A stretch of DNA of 41,529 nt, from positions 1 through 41,529 of the forward strand of contig JBBHKE010002360.1 of the NCBI GenBank assembly GCA_037447655.1, in the 5' to 3' direction. The stretch comes from Zygnema cylindricum. Lineage: Eukaryota > Streptophyta > Zygnematophyceae > Zygnematales > Zygnemataceae. Positions 22,802-34,300 of the stretch are shown here, in pieces (the stretch's first letter is position 1; the number at the start of each line of letters is the position of its first letter). Under the pieces are notes generated by a model. The model was not told where the DNA came from. It did no database searches and worked only from the letters and a program-made list of their open reading frames with translations. The position numbers were made by a program, and so were the translations under genes.

Positions 22802-22915
22802 CTCACTCCCTTCTTTATTTCTGCTTACTTCCTTGGAGAAATTGCAGGAAAATGACCTCCAAGTGAGCTACTGCAGTACTGCAGTGGCATGTATTAGGGC
22901 AAATAGGAGAGCAGC

Positions 22916-22924
22916 AAACCCTAA
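22916..22924 (-). promoter_or_regulatory. Telo-box (AAACCCTAA) upstream of RPS26
   Basis: AAACCCTAA on the plus strand (TTAGGGTTT on the gene's strand), 115 bases before the start codon. Telo-boxes are known in promoters and leaders of plant ribosomal protein and translation-factor genes. Position and neighbour fit; function is inferred. Confidence 0.55.
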
Positions 22925-23748
22925 GTAGACGCCGGGCTTCGAGTATTATCGATTGCATGGCGGCTGGTTAAAAAGTGAACGACGAATTTTAGATCGTCGG
23001 CACACGTGTTCACACAATAGTTAAGTGTGCGAAAACTATTGGAAACGCTATACATAGAAACAGCATATTATACACGTGGAAGTACCTTTTTTCGGGATGG
23101 AACACGCGTATAGTACGGATGTTCAGATTTAATTGTTTTAAAACATTTAGGCTATAGTTCACACATACGCGGATGAAGAAGGTGACCAAGCAATACAATT
23201 GGACGATTAAACTAAAAATTAATTTTCGGCCAGGCAATCTTTGAAAAAGTTTTAGGCATACACAAACTTAGTCCATAGAGAGACGTTGACATGTGTCATC
23301 GGCCACTTACTTGCCACTTCATAATAGTCACAATAAAATTGCAATCACAATAGCGCTAATCAAGATGTTTTTGTAGCTTTTTCCTATTTTGTTGCAGTGT
23401 GCCCATGTTTCACATTTTCGTCAGTGAAAAATAGTGTGGCAATATTTTACGGTTTTCAAATGTCAAACATGCACATTGTTTCTCAGCTTCTTTTCGCTTT
23501 TTTTAAGGGTATCTTCACTTCAACGGACCTGATGATTTCACCGTTGAAACTCCTATTTTAATAAGAAAACCAAAACCTACACGAAAATATGTTAGGATAC
23601 ACTACTGTGACGGCCGTTTCATGGCACAGTCATTGGTACCTTTCTGTTCTTAAATGGTCGACTTTGCAATGAGCTTTGTTGCAACACTTGTCACAACTGT
23701 ATGTGAACGTAAAAGGTGTGCATTTAGAAAAAGCTTCAGTGCATTACA
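22925..23748. other. Intergenic, nothing recognised
   Basis: Upstream region of RPS26 beyond the telo-box. One unrecognised 75-codon minus-strand frame at 23237-23010. No repeat ends were identified. Confidence 0.4.
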
Positions 23749-23756
23749 CAATATAC

Positions 23757-24334
23757 CATAGTTCAAAAGTAGGCGTTTTTATGGTAGGCCTTTGGTAGGC
23801 GCACAAAGCTTGGCACAAAACTCGCGCAACGTAGGCATGCTGTATGGGTGTGTGCTGTGCACACCCCTATACGAGCGTACGAATCTGACGTATGCTCATA
23901 GTACAGCACACGCCGCCGAACGAAATTTTATAGCGAACTGACACGACGTAGGATGACATTGCGCGGGAAAAAAAACCAAGAAAAAAAAAACTTGCGGACG
24001 AATCTGACGATAGTCCTGTCGTAAGTTGTGTTATGGGCTTTTCATGTGATCTTCTTACATCGTTACTTTCATCAACGACCGTCAGATCGTCCAAATCTGA
24101 CGGTTTAAATAAAAAGTCGCTCAAAACTCACAGAAAAAGATTTTTTTGTCCGTCGTTTTTTTTTTCAAATTCAGACATGACGTTTAATTCTCTATCGAAC
24201 CATGTGCAACTCAACCCTGCTACTATTTTATTTCATTTTGCGGCCAATACAATATGGGTCTTAAGGTAGTATTGTAAAATTTACGTACAATAGGCATATT
24301 GTATGGGTGTACTGTCACCTACTTTTGAACTATG
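23757..24334 (+). mobile_element. CATAG-family MITE, 578 bp
   Basis: Starts CATAGTTCAAAAGTAGGCG and ends with the complement CACCTACTTTTGAACTATG. Perfect 8-bp duplication CAATATAC at 23749-23756 and 24335-24342. Collinear with the inverted copy at 3541-4108 and, from about 24020 on, with 6867-7230. It has no coding capacity. Confidence 0.93.
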
Positions 24335-24339
24335 CAATA

Positions 24340-24531
24340 TACCACGAATGGCTGTTGGTGCTGATGGTTTTTTCGCCAGTCAAGATATTTCTTCTCCATG
24401 CACGCATGTCCCACGGTTGAGGGCTAAATCGAAAGGTGAAATTCCAATCACGCGCGCAGAATAGCGAGCCAGCAAGGAAGAGATATTTTGGGTGACGAAA
24501 AAAGTATTACCGCAAATAGCGTTATACAATG
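24340..24531. mobile_element. TA-flanked MITE, 192 bp, abutting a CATAG MITE
   Basis: Left end TACCACGAATGGCTGTTGGT, right end the complement of CATTGTATAACGCTATTTGC, with TA at 24338-24339 and 24532-24533. Inverted similarity extends inward through TTTTTTCG and GATATTTCTTC. Its left TA lies inside the 8-bp duplication of the CATAG MITE, so that MITE inserted at its very edge. Confidence 0.65.
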
Positions 24532-24533
24532 TA

Positions 24534-25334
24534 CTTGACCTGTTTGAACTATAGTATTGCAATGTTATTGAAATTGCAAAAAACATGACATTGTACTGAA
24601 GTTGGCAAGTAAAGAGGCCATTTATTCTTCATTAAATCTCAAAGAATCAGTACACATCAGCGGTTGATTAACAAGAGAATTGTTCCATAAAGCATTTGAC
24701 ACAATAATCCAGTTTCCAATCATGAACATGTGTTTAATAACCATGAAATAACAATCTGCGCCGAAGATCGAATACAAACTAACTATAGTGTTGCAATACA
24801 TTGCCCAAAGGCATTTTTATTTACTTTTGTAAGGACTTGGCACCTAAGAAACCAATACCGCCGACTAATATAGTGCCTACAAAATACCTTTTCCCCCAAT
24901 ATACTTTGAAGGTATATAAATAATTGGCAACATAAAATGGTGCCAGAGTGTTCACAGAACAGACAGTGCTTCAGCTAAATGAAGAGATAAACACTCGCTA
25001 ACACTCACTACTTGATCCTCAAAGGAATTAAAAACATGGAAAAGACGAACCAAGAGCCTCCTCACAAGACATCACGATCCATCTGTCCGGCCGAAGGAGC
25101 ATCCATTTCTGCGAGTTTTTCTTTTTCCCTGTACCACAAATCCCAAAAAATGTCTATCTTAAAGCACCAAAAAAACATACAAAAGACCACCGACCAAAAA
25201 TTTAGAAGTGTATCGACCATTTTTCTAAACAACGGAAGCCATTAAACCTCCTAAACCTTCTTACCCTCAAACATATTGGAAGGACACCTACAGATGTCAC
25301 AGAAGCAATTTCTGCATAATTCTTTCTATATTCA
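24534..25334. other. Intergenic, nothing recognised
   Basis: Downstream of the permease gene. A 77-codon plus-strand frame at 25012-25245 is not recognisable and has no supporting context. Confidence 0.4.
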
Positions 25335-28300
25335 TCATTTCACCTTATTGTTATTTTGACAACCGTATTTATACCTCTGTGCTGCTACTGCGGCGAAGTC
25401 ATGGGTTGGTTCCTCGATATCATCAAGATCATGAGGAACAATAAGGTTCAAAAGTAAAGCAGTAAATCCTCCAATAGAGAAACCGGTGCTCATGACAATG
25501 ATAAGCGCATCCCGGAAACCTACAATAGATAAAAAAACATCACAAAAGTTAGGAAACAACGGGACGACATCGTTCTGATTATGTTGAAAGAGTAATAATT
25601 ACCTCTGTGGGGCTTTCATAAGACAAGTCAGCAAAGATTAAATGGGTATAGACAAGCAGAACGGGAGAGAGGGAGAGAGAGAGAGCATGCCATCACCTCT
25701 ATATCCTTCACTCCATTCAGGGTTGACCCTCCAAAAATTGCCTTCATTAGGAAAAGCACTTTGCCCTGTAATGTTGACAAAGTCAGGTACCAGCTCGACT
25801 CCCACACCAAGTGCCAAAGCCATGGCACAAATAAATCGATTTCGTCGATTGATGCCTTCTCCCATCGTCAAAATTTTCATTCCCGACAATGTCACATTGA
25901 TGAACAAGAAGGAGGTCATTCCTCCAAGAACACAATCTGCGAATTAATTCACTCCCGAAACACATCAGCAGTCCACACCATAGTTCAAAAGTAATTGGTC
26001 TAATTTTTGGTCTGAATTGTTTAATTGGTCCGAATAGGTCCCAATACAATATGGGTCTTAAGGTCATATTGTATGTTTTGCATACAATAGGCATATTGTA
26101 TGGGCCTACTTTCACCTACTTTTGAACTATGGTCCACACAGACCTTCAAAAAAACGATCATGATAGCAACACCATTTATCTCAAACTTAAGAGCAATTTG
26201 CACACCTTGTATCTTCCTCAAATAAGGAAAATATGAGTATCAATTAACAAAATGTTTTTCCCAGAGCATTTGCATTAAACATCTACGCAACAGTGGAATG
26301 CCCTCTTTCATTCAAGTCGGTATAATGCGTACCAGGAATACTGAGAATCACTCCCGCAAATTTGGCAAAAATTCCTAAAACAAATAGAATAATAGCACAT
26401 GACCATCCAGCCCTCCTTGCACCGCAACGAGTCAAAGCGATGACTCCGTTATTTTGAGCATATGTTGTACATGGAAGCATTGTTCCTAAAGCCGACCACA
26501 AGCAAGCGATTCCATCGGCCAAAACTCCTCCTTGGATCGCAGTTTGATACTCTTCACCTGCAAATCACCGAGTTCAAATCCAGCCAGAGACCAGTATAAT
26601 AGATGAAGTTCCTCATTTACGCGTGAAGCTCAGATCCAGAGTTTAAGAGAAAATTTTGTAAGTTCCAGTTTTGCTCAAGACAGTTAAAACTTACCGACGG
26701 GAATCAGGCCTGAGGCTTCCGTGGTAGCTGTGACATCACCAATACATTCCTGTAAAAGTAGAAACCCAAGGAACAAGTCATTACAAGAGACTTGATCATC
26801 AACCCTTCGCAAACACAATCATGTAATCATGCAGGAGTATGCCAGGAACAATTTACAGTGCATTTTGTCACAAATGAGACAATGTTGCCATTCTATACCT
26901 ATGGATGGTATAAATAGACTCACCATAGAGACCACGATGAAGCCGAAAATGCAAGGAAGCACTGCAGGTGCGTAAAATCCAAGTTTGAAAGTATGAACCC
27001 ATAGGAAGCTCACCCAAGGAGCAGCTTTAATATCAGCATCTGTGACATACCTGAAAAGATTTTCACATCGAAACCCAAAACACTTTTTTAGTTAGAACTT
27101 CGTCACATTTTCTTGCTTGTTACAATTAAGTTTTCTTATATGTAAACTTTGTCAATTTCCATAACTCTATTAGTTTTATGATTTACATATATCATCAACC
27201 GTCAAAACATGAGAGAATTACTAAACGGGTTGCAACTGAATGGAACTGAAAACAATCATATATGAGGCGTTCAATCACTGACTTCTTTGATTTTATTTTA
27301 AACTGCTACATAACTTGCTATTTTGTTCAACAATCATAAAGTTTTGCGTTTTAAATACAAATAGCATATTGAAAGCTTCAACATTAGTAACCCAGGTAGT
27401 GTTTTACAAATAGTTTTCCATAATATAGTTAAATAATATTGAATTGTGAATTAAAAATCGTTTTGTATGATAGACAGTTGAGAGCAACACTTCAGTAATG
27501 ATTCCTTTCATTCACCGCTTTCAGTGGAAAAATCAAAAGACGATTCGGTACAAAAAACTGGAAACAAAATCTACGGTGGTGCCACTTCCCATCAGTTAAG
27601 TCAAAACTACTCCTCAAATTTGCATTAAGATTCTTATATAAAGAAAATGTACTTGTTTTTGGAGCAAGTCTCGGTGCAGTTTCCGCAAGTTTTAAGGCAA
27701 ATTGTTCCAGTTGCAAAGGAAGAATTGTTAGGTACACCAGTAATTGTACTAGTCGCATTATTAAATGTCAATCCCTGAAAAACAAAAAAAGAAAAAACGT
27801 TAAATATAAGCGCTGGAAATAGAAGACTTTATCATAGGATGAGATAGTACCTACGAGAGCAAAGAAAACCACAAAAGTTGTCGCGTTATCAATTATCAAA
27901 TAAAAGCTGGACAAAAACATGCAAACATAAAGCTTTAATTTTTAGGGATCCCTAAATTGATCTCTGCAGTAAAATTGACCGACGTCACGTCACTTCTGGC
28001 AAAATTTAGACCTAAAAAAGGAAGGCAAAAAGTTCGAAGGTTAATCCTGTCTGTTACGAACATTGACAAGGTACAGTAGTACTGTAACACAAAGTTCGTA
28101 TTTTTAGATAAAGTTCGAATATTGAGCTGAGGTTCGTACCCCTGGCAGCACCGTAAAACATGGACACGTCGGGCATTTTTTGGTGCACTGCGTCAAGTGA
28201 GTTGAAGATGCGACGATCATTCCGACGAGCAGTCCAATAGCGACCTGCACAAGGAACGCCCCACAGTCATGTAAAAAAGTCGTAAGCATGTAGCTGGGTC

Positions 28301-31300
28301 AGTTGGACGAGAAAAAATCGACAAACCAAACTGAAAGGAACGAGGCCTGACCAAACGCGAACGTCTATACGTCCGTCCGTACATAGAAAGGTTTCCAGAA
28401 AAAAGACTGCATTCACACACCAAAACCATTATAAAGCATGCAAAGGCACGAGCGACAGATTATTACGGAATTTACTGGAACTCATCATACCATAAAGACA
28501 AATTTTTCTGTACGATCGTAACACTTACAAAAAATGTGAGCAAACTCAGCAGTAATTCGTACGACCACAAACACGACACTAAAAAAACTCGGAAAAAATA
28601 TGTCTTGCCACGAATCGTGTGACAACGTGTAAAACAACAGCCAATCATACGACGAGTTTCTGTAAAAAAATTGGAATTGGTTTTTAAAATGAGCCGTACC
28701 TGAACGTTTCGTATAAAAGGAGAACCGAACATTTCTGTGATCAGGAGTGTGACGAAGACGGAGAACCCGAGGCCAATGTACTGCTTACTGCCAAACGGCA
28801 GAATAACCTCTCCGTTTCCGCTACATTTAAACTTGCCGGTAAGAACCTGCACAAGAAAAGAGATAAACAGTAAAAAAATAACAATTAGTCAACACTATTT
28901 ACTGTGAATTTGCGACTGTGTCACTTAGTCACATCTATTAACTGGTAGGTCTTATGCAAGTTTCTGTGATAATCTTTGCAGCTTTGTTACTACTTTAATA
29001 TTGTTATTTTCAGCTATTTTTCACAGAATTATGACACGTGGAGCTTGTCACTGACTTCTTCGATTTTATTTTTAACTGTTACATAACAAGCGCTGAACTG
29101 CTTTTCAATGAACCATGACCAATGAATCAATGACTTCAATTCTATACATGTCAGTTTCATAGCCAAAACATTAATAATACACACTAATAGCGATAGGCAC
29201 TGTATATTAGTGTTGGGTATCGAGGACCGTTTGCCGATATTCGATATATATCGAATTTCAGGTACCCGATAATCGATATATCGCTTCGATATATCGAATT
29301 TCAAATTATCGCGATATATCGCCAATATATCGCCCATATATAGTATCGTCAATATCGAAGCTAAAAATAATAATAATAAAAAAAAAATCCCACAGGCAGG
29401 TCGCCAAAGTCAAAAAATTTCATACCCGAAACCGACCGTTTTTTTTTTTTTCAAAATCTGAGTAACCGACGCCCGACCGAGTTTTGTCACGCTCCCAAAT
29501 TGTTAACCGTTAACCGACCGTCGTTTACGAAAAAAATAATTAACCGAATCTTGATTTTTCGTGACTAACCGTGCCCGCCCGTAACCGAAAAAGTACAAAA
29601 TTAATCAATGTACGACGGAATAAGCCAATAATTACGATTTGTCGCGTTCCCTAAGATTTGCGAAATGAATAGTGTTACTAACCGTGTCAGATTTGCGACG
29701 CTTTGTCGCGTTCCCTAAGATTTTCGAAATGAATAGTGTACTACCGTGTCAGATTTGCGACGCTTTGTCGCGTTCCCTTTGATTTGCGAAATAAATAGCT
29801 TACTACAGTACCGTGTCAGATTTGCGACGCTAATCATGATGTCACGTACTTCCACGATGCCCAAAGTGTACAAAGTACAAGAATGTTGGATTATAGGGAC
29901 AGTACAAAATTTTCATTTTTTTTGGTTTTTTGGTTGACCGACCGTAACCGACCGTTTTTTTTTTCCTGGTGAATCAACCGACCGTAACCGCCCGACCCCC
30001 AAAATTTTGCAACCGAATCCGTTCCGGATCCGGCGCGGGCGGTCGGTTAACGGTCGGTCACGGTTTCGGTTGACCGTTTGCGACCTCTGCCCACAGGTTT
30101 TCAAAGTCTCGTGACTTCGGACAAAGTGACTGTAAAATCTTTGCCGGAAAGAAATACGGTTTTTTCCTAAAAGTCAGCAGATTGATGGAGATCTCTGAGG
30201 TACATTGACGAGGTACACTTGTGAAGTACACGTACGTCATACGCAGGTACGATTTTCCAGACGAAAAAGGTCGGTTTCCAGATATTCGATGATTTTTGAG
30301 ATTTGGTAGTCAGCTTACGTGGAACCACTCATATCAGAACACGTATGTAAAACTTTTTGACAAAAGATACGCGATGTACCCGAGGCCTCTGTAATACATA
30401 AATTTTGCTGTCCGTACTATTACAGACACCTCCTCGTGTAACCATACCCCAAATAATTAATCATTACAATTTCAGAATTAGTACTTTTTTGTCGGTTACA
30501 TTTTGCGGCGTCTACATTTAAGTCACGGAACGAAAATCACGGCGTACGTTGCGTATTAGACAATTTGACTTTTTCGCTAAAATAACATATTATATAAAAA
30601 AATAAAAAAATAAAATTTAAAAAATACTATATATCGCGATATATATCGCGATGGTTTATGTTGGTCTCGGTACGATATATCGAGGATTCTGCTCGATCGA
30701 TATTCGATATATTGAATATCGAGATTATCGCGATATGAATTTACCCGATACCCAACACTACTGTATATTGCCCATTGCTATTACTCTATTAGTGCTAATA
30801 AAACTAATTCGGTCACAACTTTTTTGGCCGAATATCATTAAACAGGGTTCATAAACACTATATAAGCAAGTAGACTTAAAGGCCACTTCACTCTGTATTA
30901 TACAAATAATTCCTTTACAATAATGACAATGGGCAGAGTGCTTTACCTGCTCTCCACAAAATACACCTCCTCCCCAGTATTTGAAACCGGTACTCACCAA
31001 CGCAAACCCTGCATCCAAAAAAGTTGGTTTTCTCATTATAAATGATGATTTGACATCAATAAATGTCCGAAGAGATGTTTCGACAACAATACATACCAGA
31101 AATAAAGTTTTGGCAACAATATTTCATCGTGCTAATGACCAGAGCAACAAGGAAAAAGTAAACAAACATAGAGCTGGTTTACAACCCTATGCCCAAAAAT
31201 CACTTTCTCAAGAAAGATAACAAACAAAAAATAACATTTATTTACAACATTTACATTTACAATGAAGCCGGCTTTGTACAAACTTCATGTGCTTCCTGTG

Positions 31301-34300
31301 TTAGAGAAGAATGCCATTGGTTTCCTTTCCTATTCACAAACCTCTGTCTGAAAAGATTGTTGCTCCTAATGTAAAAAAATTAAAGGGCATCGCAAACCAG
31401 GACTAGCCTCTTACTCTTTCCAAAAAGCTTTTACTGGCAGAGATTCTGTCGTAATTAGATATACTCACCAATAAGAATAACAGTTGTTCCTGAGACAACG
31501 GGAGGGAACAGCCTTCTTAGAGCTTTAGGAGGGGCGAAAGCCAAGGCAATTTCAACTATTGAGCAGACAGCAATCTGCAATAAGAAAAAAGTCAAAATTA
31601 ATATCCAGAAAAAAAAAAGTTTCAATGAAGCGCAACACAGCATGCAATGTTTCCTGAAACAAACCAGAACATGGAACAATACGTCTAACATACAATAATG
31701 TAATATATAGTTATTAAGCATAAAACAATAAAATAGTACAACAAAACCAAAACTCAACTCAGATTAGCCTGGTCAATTTAACATCCGCTAATTTCTCTTG
31801 CGGCCTTGGCTGCAAAAGCATTTTTCATATTACATCAGCAAAAGAACGCATCTGATGTTTTCAAAAACACATCATATTTCTTATCTATTTTCAAATGCTA
31901 AGAAACTGACGATATTAACTTACTGTGCCCAACAATTTTCCGTAGGCGTCCTGACCGGATAAACAGCTTCCATCTAGTTTTCCACCGGCCTTGGCACATT
32001 CGCCGCAATTAAGCTTTCCACCGAGCCCGGTTGTACATGGGGCTCCATTGCAGGTACAGGCTCGCATCGTTTGGATAGAAGCCTCCGCTGCAGAAAGAAA
32101 AACAAAAAGAAACAGTTAGAATCCTCCTCTCAGGAAGAAAAAAAAAAAAAAACAGTCAGATCATACATTATTGTTTGAATAAAAGTATCCTCTGCAGAAA
32201 ACAGACAGTAAGTGAGATCAGAATTGTAGAAACAAAAACAGCAGTTTTCGTTTCAGTAAAATCCTCAACTGTAAAGAAAACAGTCAGGCCAAAATTGCAG
32301 GATTCAATAATTGTAGAAACAAACTTAGTCGTTCAACGATTGTAGATTTTAACCAAACAATCAATGGTGGCTGAGATTGACAAAATATCAATAGTTGCAG
32401 AAACAAACCAATCAATCCATAACCTCACAAACAAAAAATGATCATCCTATATCTGTAGAATAAAAGCAACATCGAGATTTGCAGACAGAAAGAATACAGT
32501 TTCGAGAAGAAGAAAAGAAAACAGTTAGCCAAGAGATGCATGACTATATTTGTCATTAAAAACTTTGGACATTCTGTAAATCTTCCTGATCATGTCTTTA
32601 ACGTCAAATAATTTGATGGTCAATAAAGTCAAACACCAAAAACGCCAAAAAATTTGCAAAAGCTACACCGTATATTGTTATTAGCATTATCACACCATAT
32701 CAATGGCCCTAAATTTTACCCTTCGAACCTAGAATACTATCGATGACACCAATTGTTTTTTTCTTCAAACGATTCAAAACCAGCCTTACTGAATAAGTAT
32801 TAGAAGTTCAATACTGGACTGCGGAAAAATAACCATAAATTTCTCAAAAAAGAAAGCTTACCAATGGGCAAAAATGTAAAACTGATTCCCATGACAGCAA
32901 GAAGTCCAGATCCTGTAGAGAATAAAGAAACCATCATATTGAAAATTGTTAGAAAAAAAAAAAATACAAACCACGAACATACCTTACAAACAAAACACAA
33001 AAAAAAGTCCTAACAGACTTTCTAACAAAACCATCACATTGAAAATGTTATAAAAAGTACAGAAAACACAAAAATTACAAACAAAAACTTACATCCAATA
33101 ATTATCCTTCTGACAGACTTAGAAAGACCTTAGATAGTAATGACAGTCTAATAACAAACCTACTATTCGGGGTGAAAAAAAAAACATACTTTTTAAGAGA
33201 TGATTGACATACCAATAACATACTTTGTCCCAGGAATGGGAATTTGAGTGACTTGAATAAATGAAGCAATTCCAGAAATAATGAGAGCAGTCGAAACCAT
33301 GTCTGAGGCCAAAAAAAAAAAAAAAGTAAACAAACAACAAATTAATTTGATCTACGGTTTTTTCAAAATAAGCACTGTCGGAACCGCGGAAAAGAAATAC
33401 AAAGCAAAAATTTGAGCAACACTAATTCTAGTCAAAAGTACATCCCAATGGTATTTTTCAACGCACTGCGAACGAGGACCGAAGAAGCAAAAATTCAAAA
33501 AATTGGTGAAGGAAAGTATAAAAACAAACAGCACTAACATTTGATTATTCTTAAATCGGCAATAAATTATGTTTTTTAAGTGCAAGGCCTTTAATCAGAG
33601 ATCGAATTATTGAGAATTTCAAAAATATGGTACAATCACACTTATTTTGAACAAAACAGCTATAAAATAAGCAACACTACATTTCCATGTATTTCAAAGA
33701 AAACAGATGGACTAACATCAATACTGATATGTAGAAAGCTCAATTATTTACTCTAGCGAGTTCACTTATACTTTTAGCTTCTTTTATTTCCATTTTAATG
33801 GCTCCCTCTACCTCTCCCACTCCCTCTTTCCCTTTCCCCCTACCCTCCCTCTCCCTCTCTCCCTTTTCCCCTCTCTCACTCCCTCTCCCTCCCTCCTTCC
33901 CTCCTTACATCGTGGACTGAAAAATTATGATGTATTTTGGGCCTAAAATTGGAACAAGAGATAAGAGCACTTTTTTTTTCATCAGACAGTGAGTGGAAAA
34001 AGACAAAAAAAGGGCATAAACAGAGGGAAAAGAAGAGGGGCAGGAAGGAAAGGGAACAAGGGAAGTAGAGATAGGTGCGAAATAGAGGGAAAAGGAGAGG
34101 AAGAAAGAGAGGGAGAGGGAGAGGGAGAGGAAGAAGGAGAGGGAGTTCAAAAGAGAGAGGAATGGGTGAAGAGGGAGAGTTTCCCGAGCAGCAGCACCAT
34201 CAGCCATGAGACGAGAGGGGGAAGAGGGAAGAGGAAATAGAAAGTGACACAGTGGAAAAATGGGGAGAGAGAGAGAAACGGAGAGATAGACACTCACATT

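Larger units (their letters stand above)
29208..30760 (+). mobile_element. hAT-like non-autonomous element in permease intron 7, 1553 bp
   Basis: Inverted ends TAGTGTTGGGTATCG and its complement at 30760, with a perfect 8-bp duplication CTGTATAT at 29200-29207 and 30761-30768, the hAT hallmark. Both subterminal regions are dense in TATCG / CGATATATCG palindromes. It carries another element at 29397-30089; without it the element would be about 850 bases. No transposase frame is seen. It is the intact sister of the copy at 1-679 and sits in the 2.1-kb intron between exons 7 and 8. Confidence 0.92.

Noticed and set aside
27492-27758. 88-codon minus-strand frame in the permease
   Set aside because: It is out of frame with the conserved gene; the correct exon 27774-27653 uses another frame that joins in phase to both neighbours.
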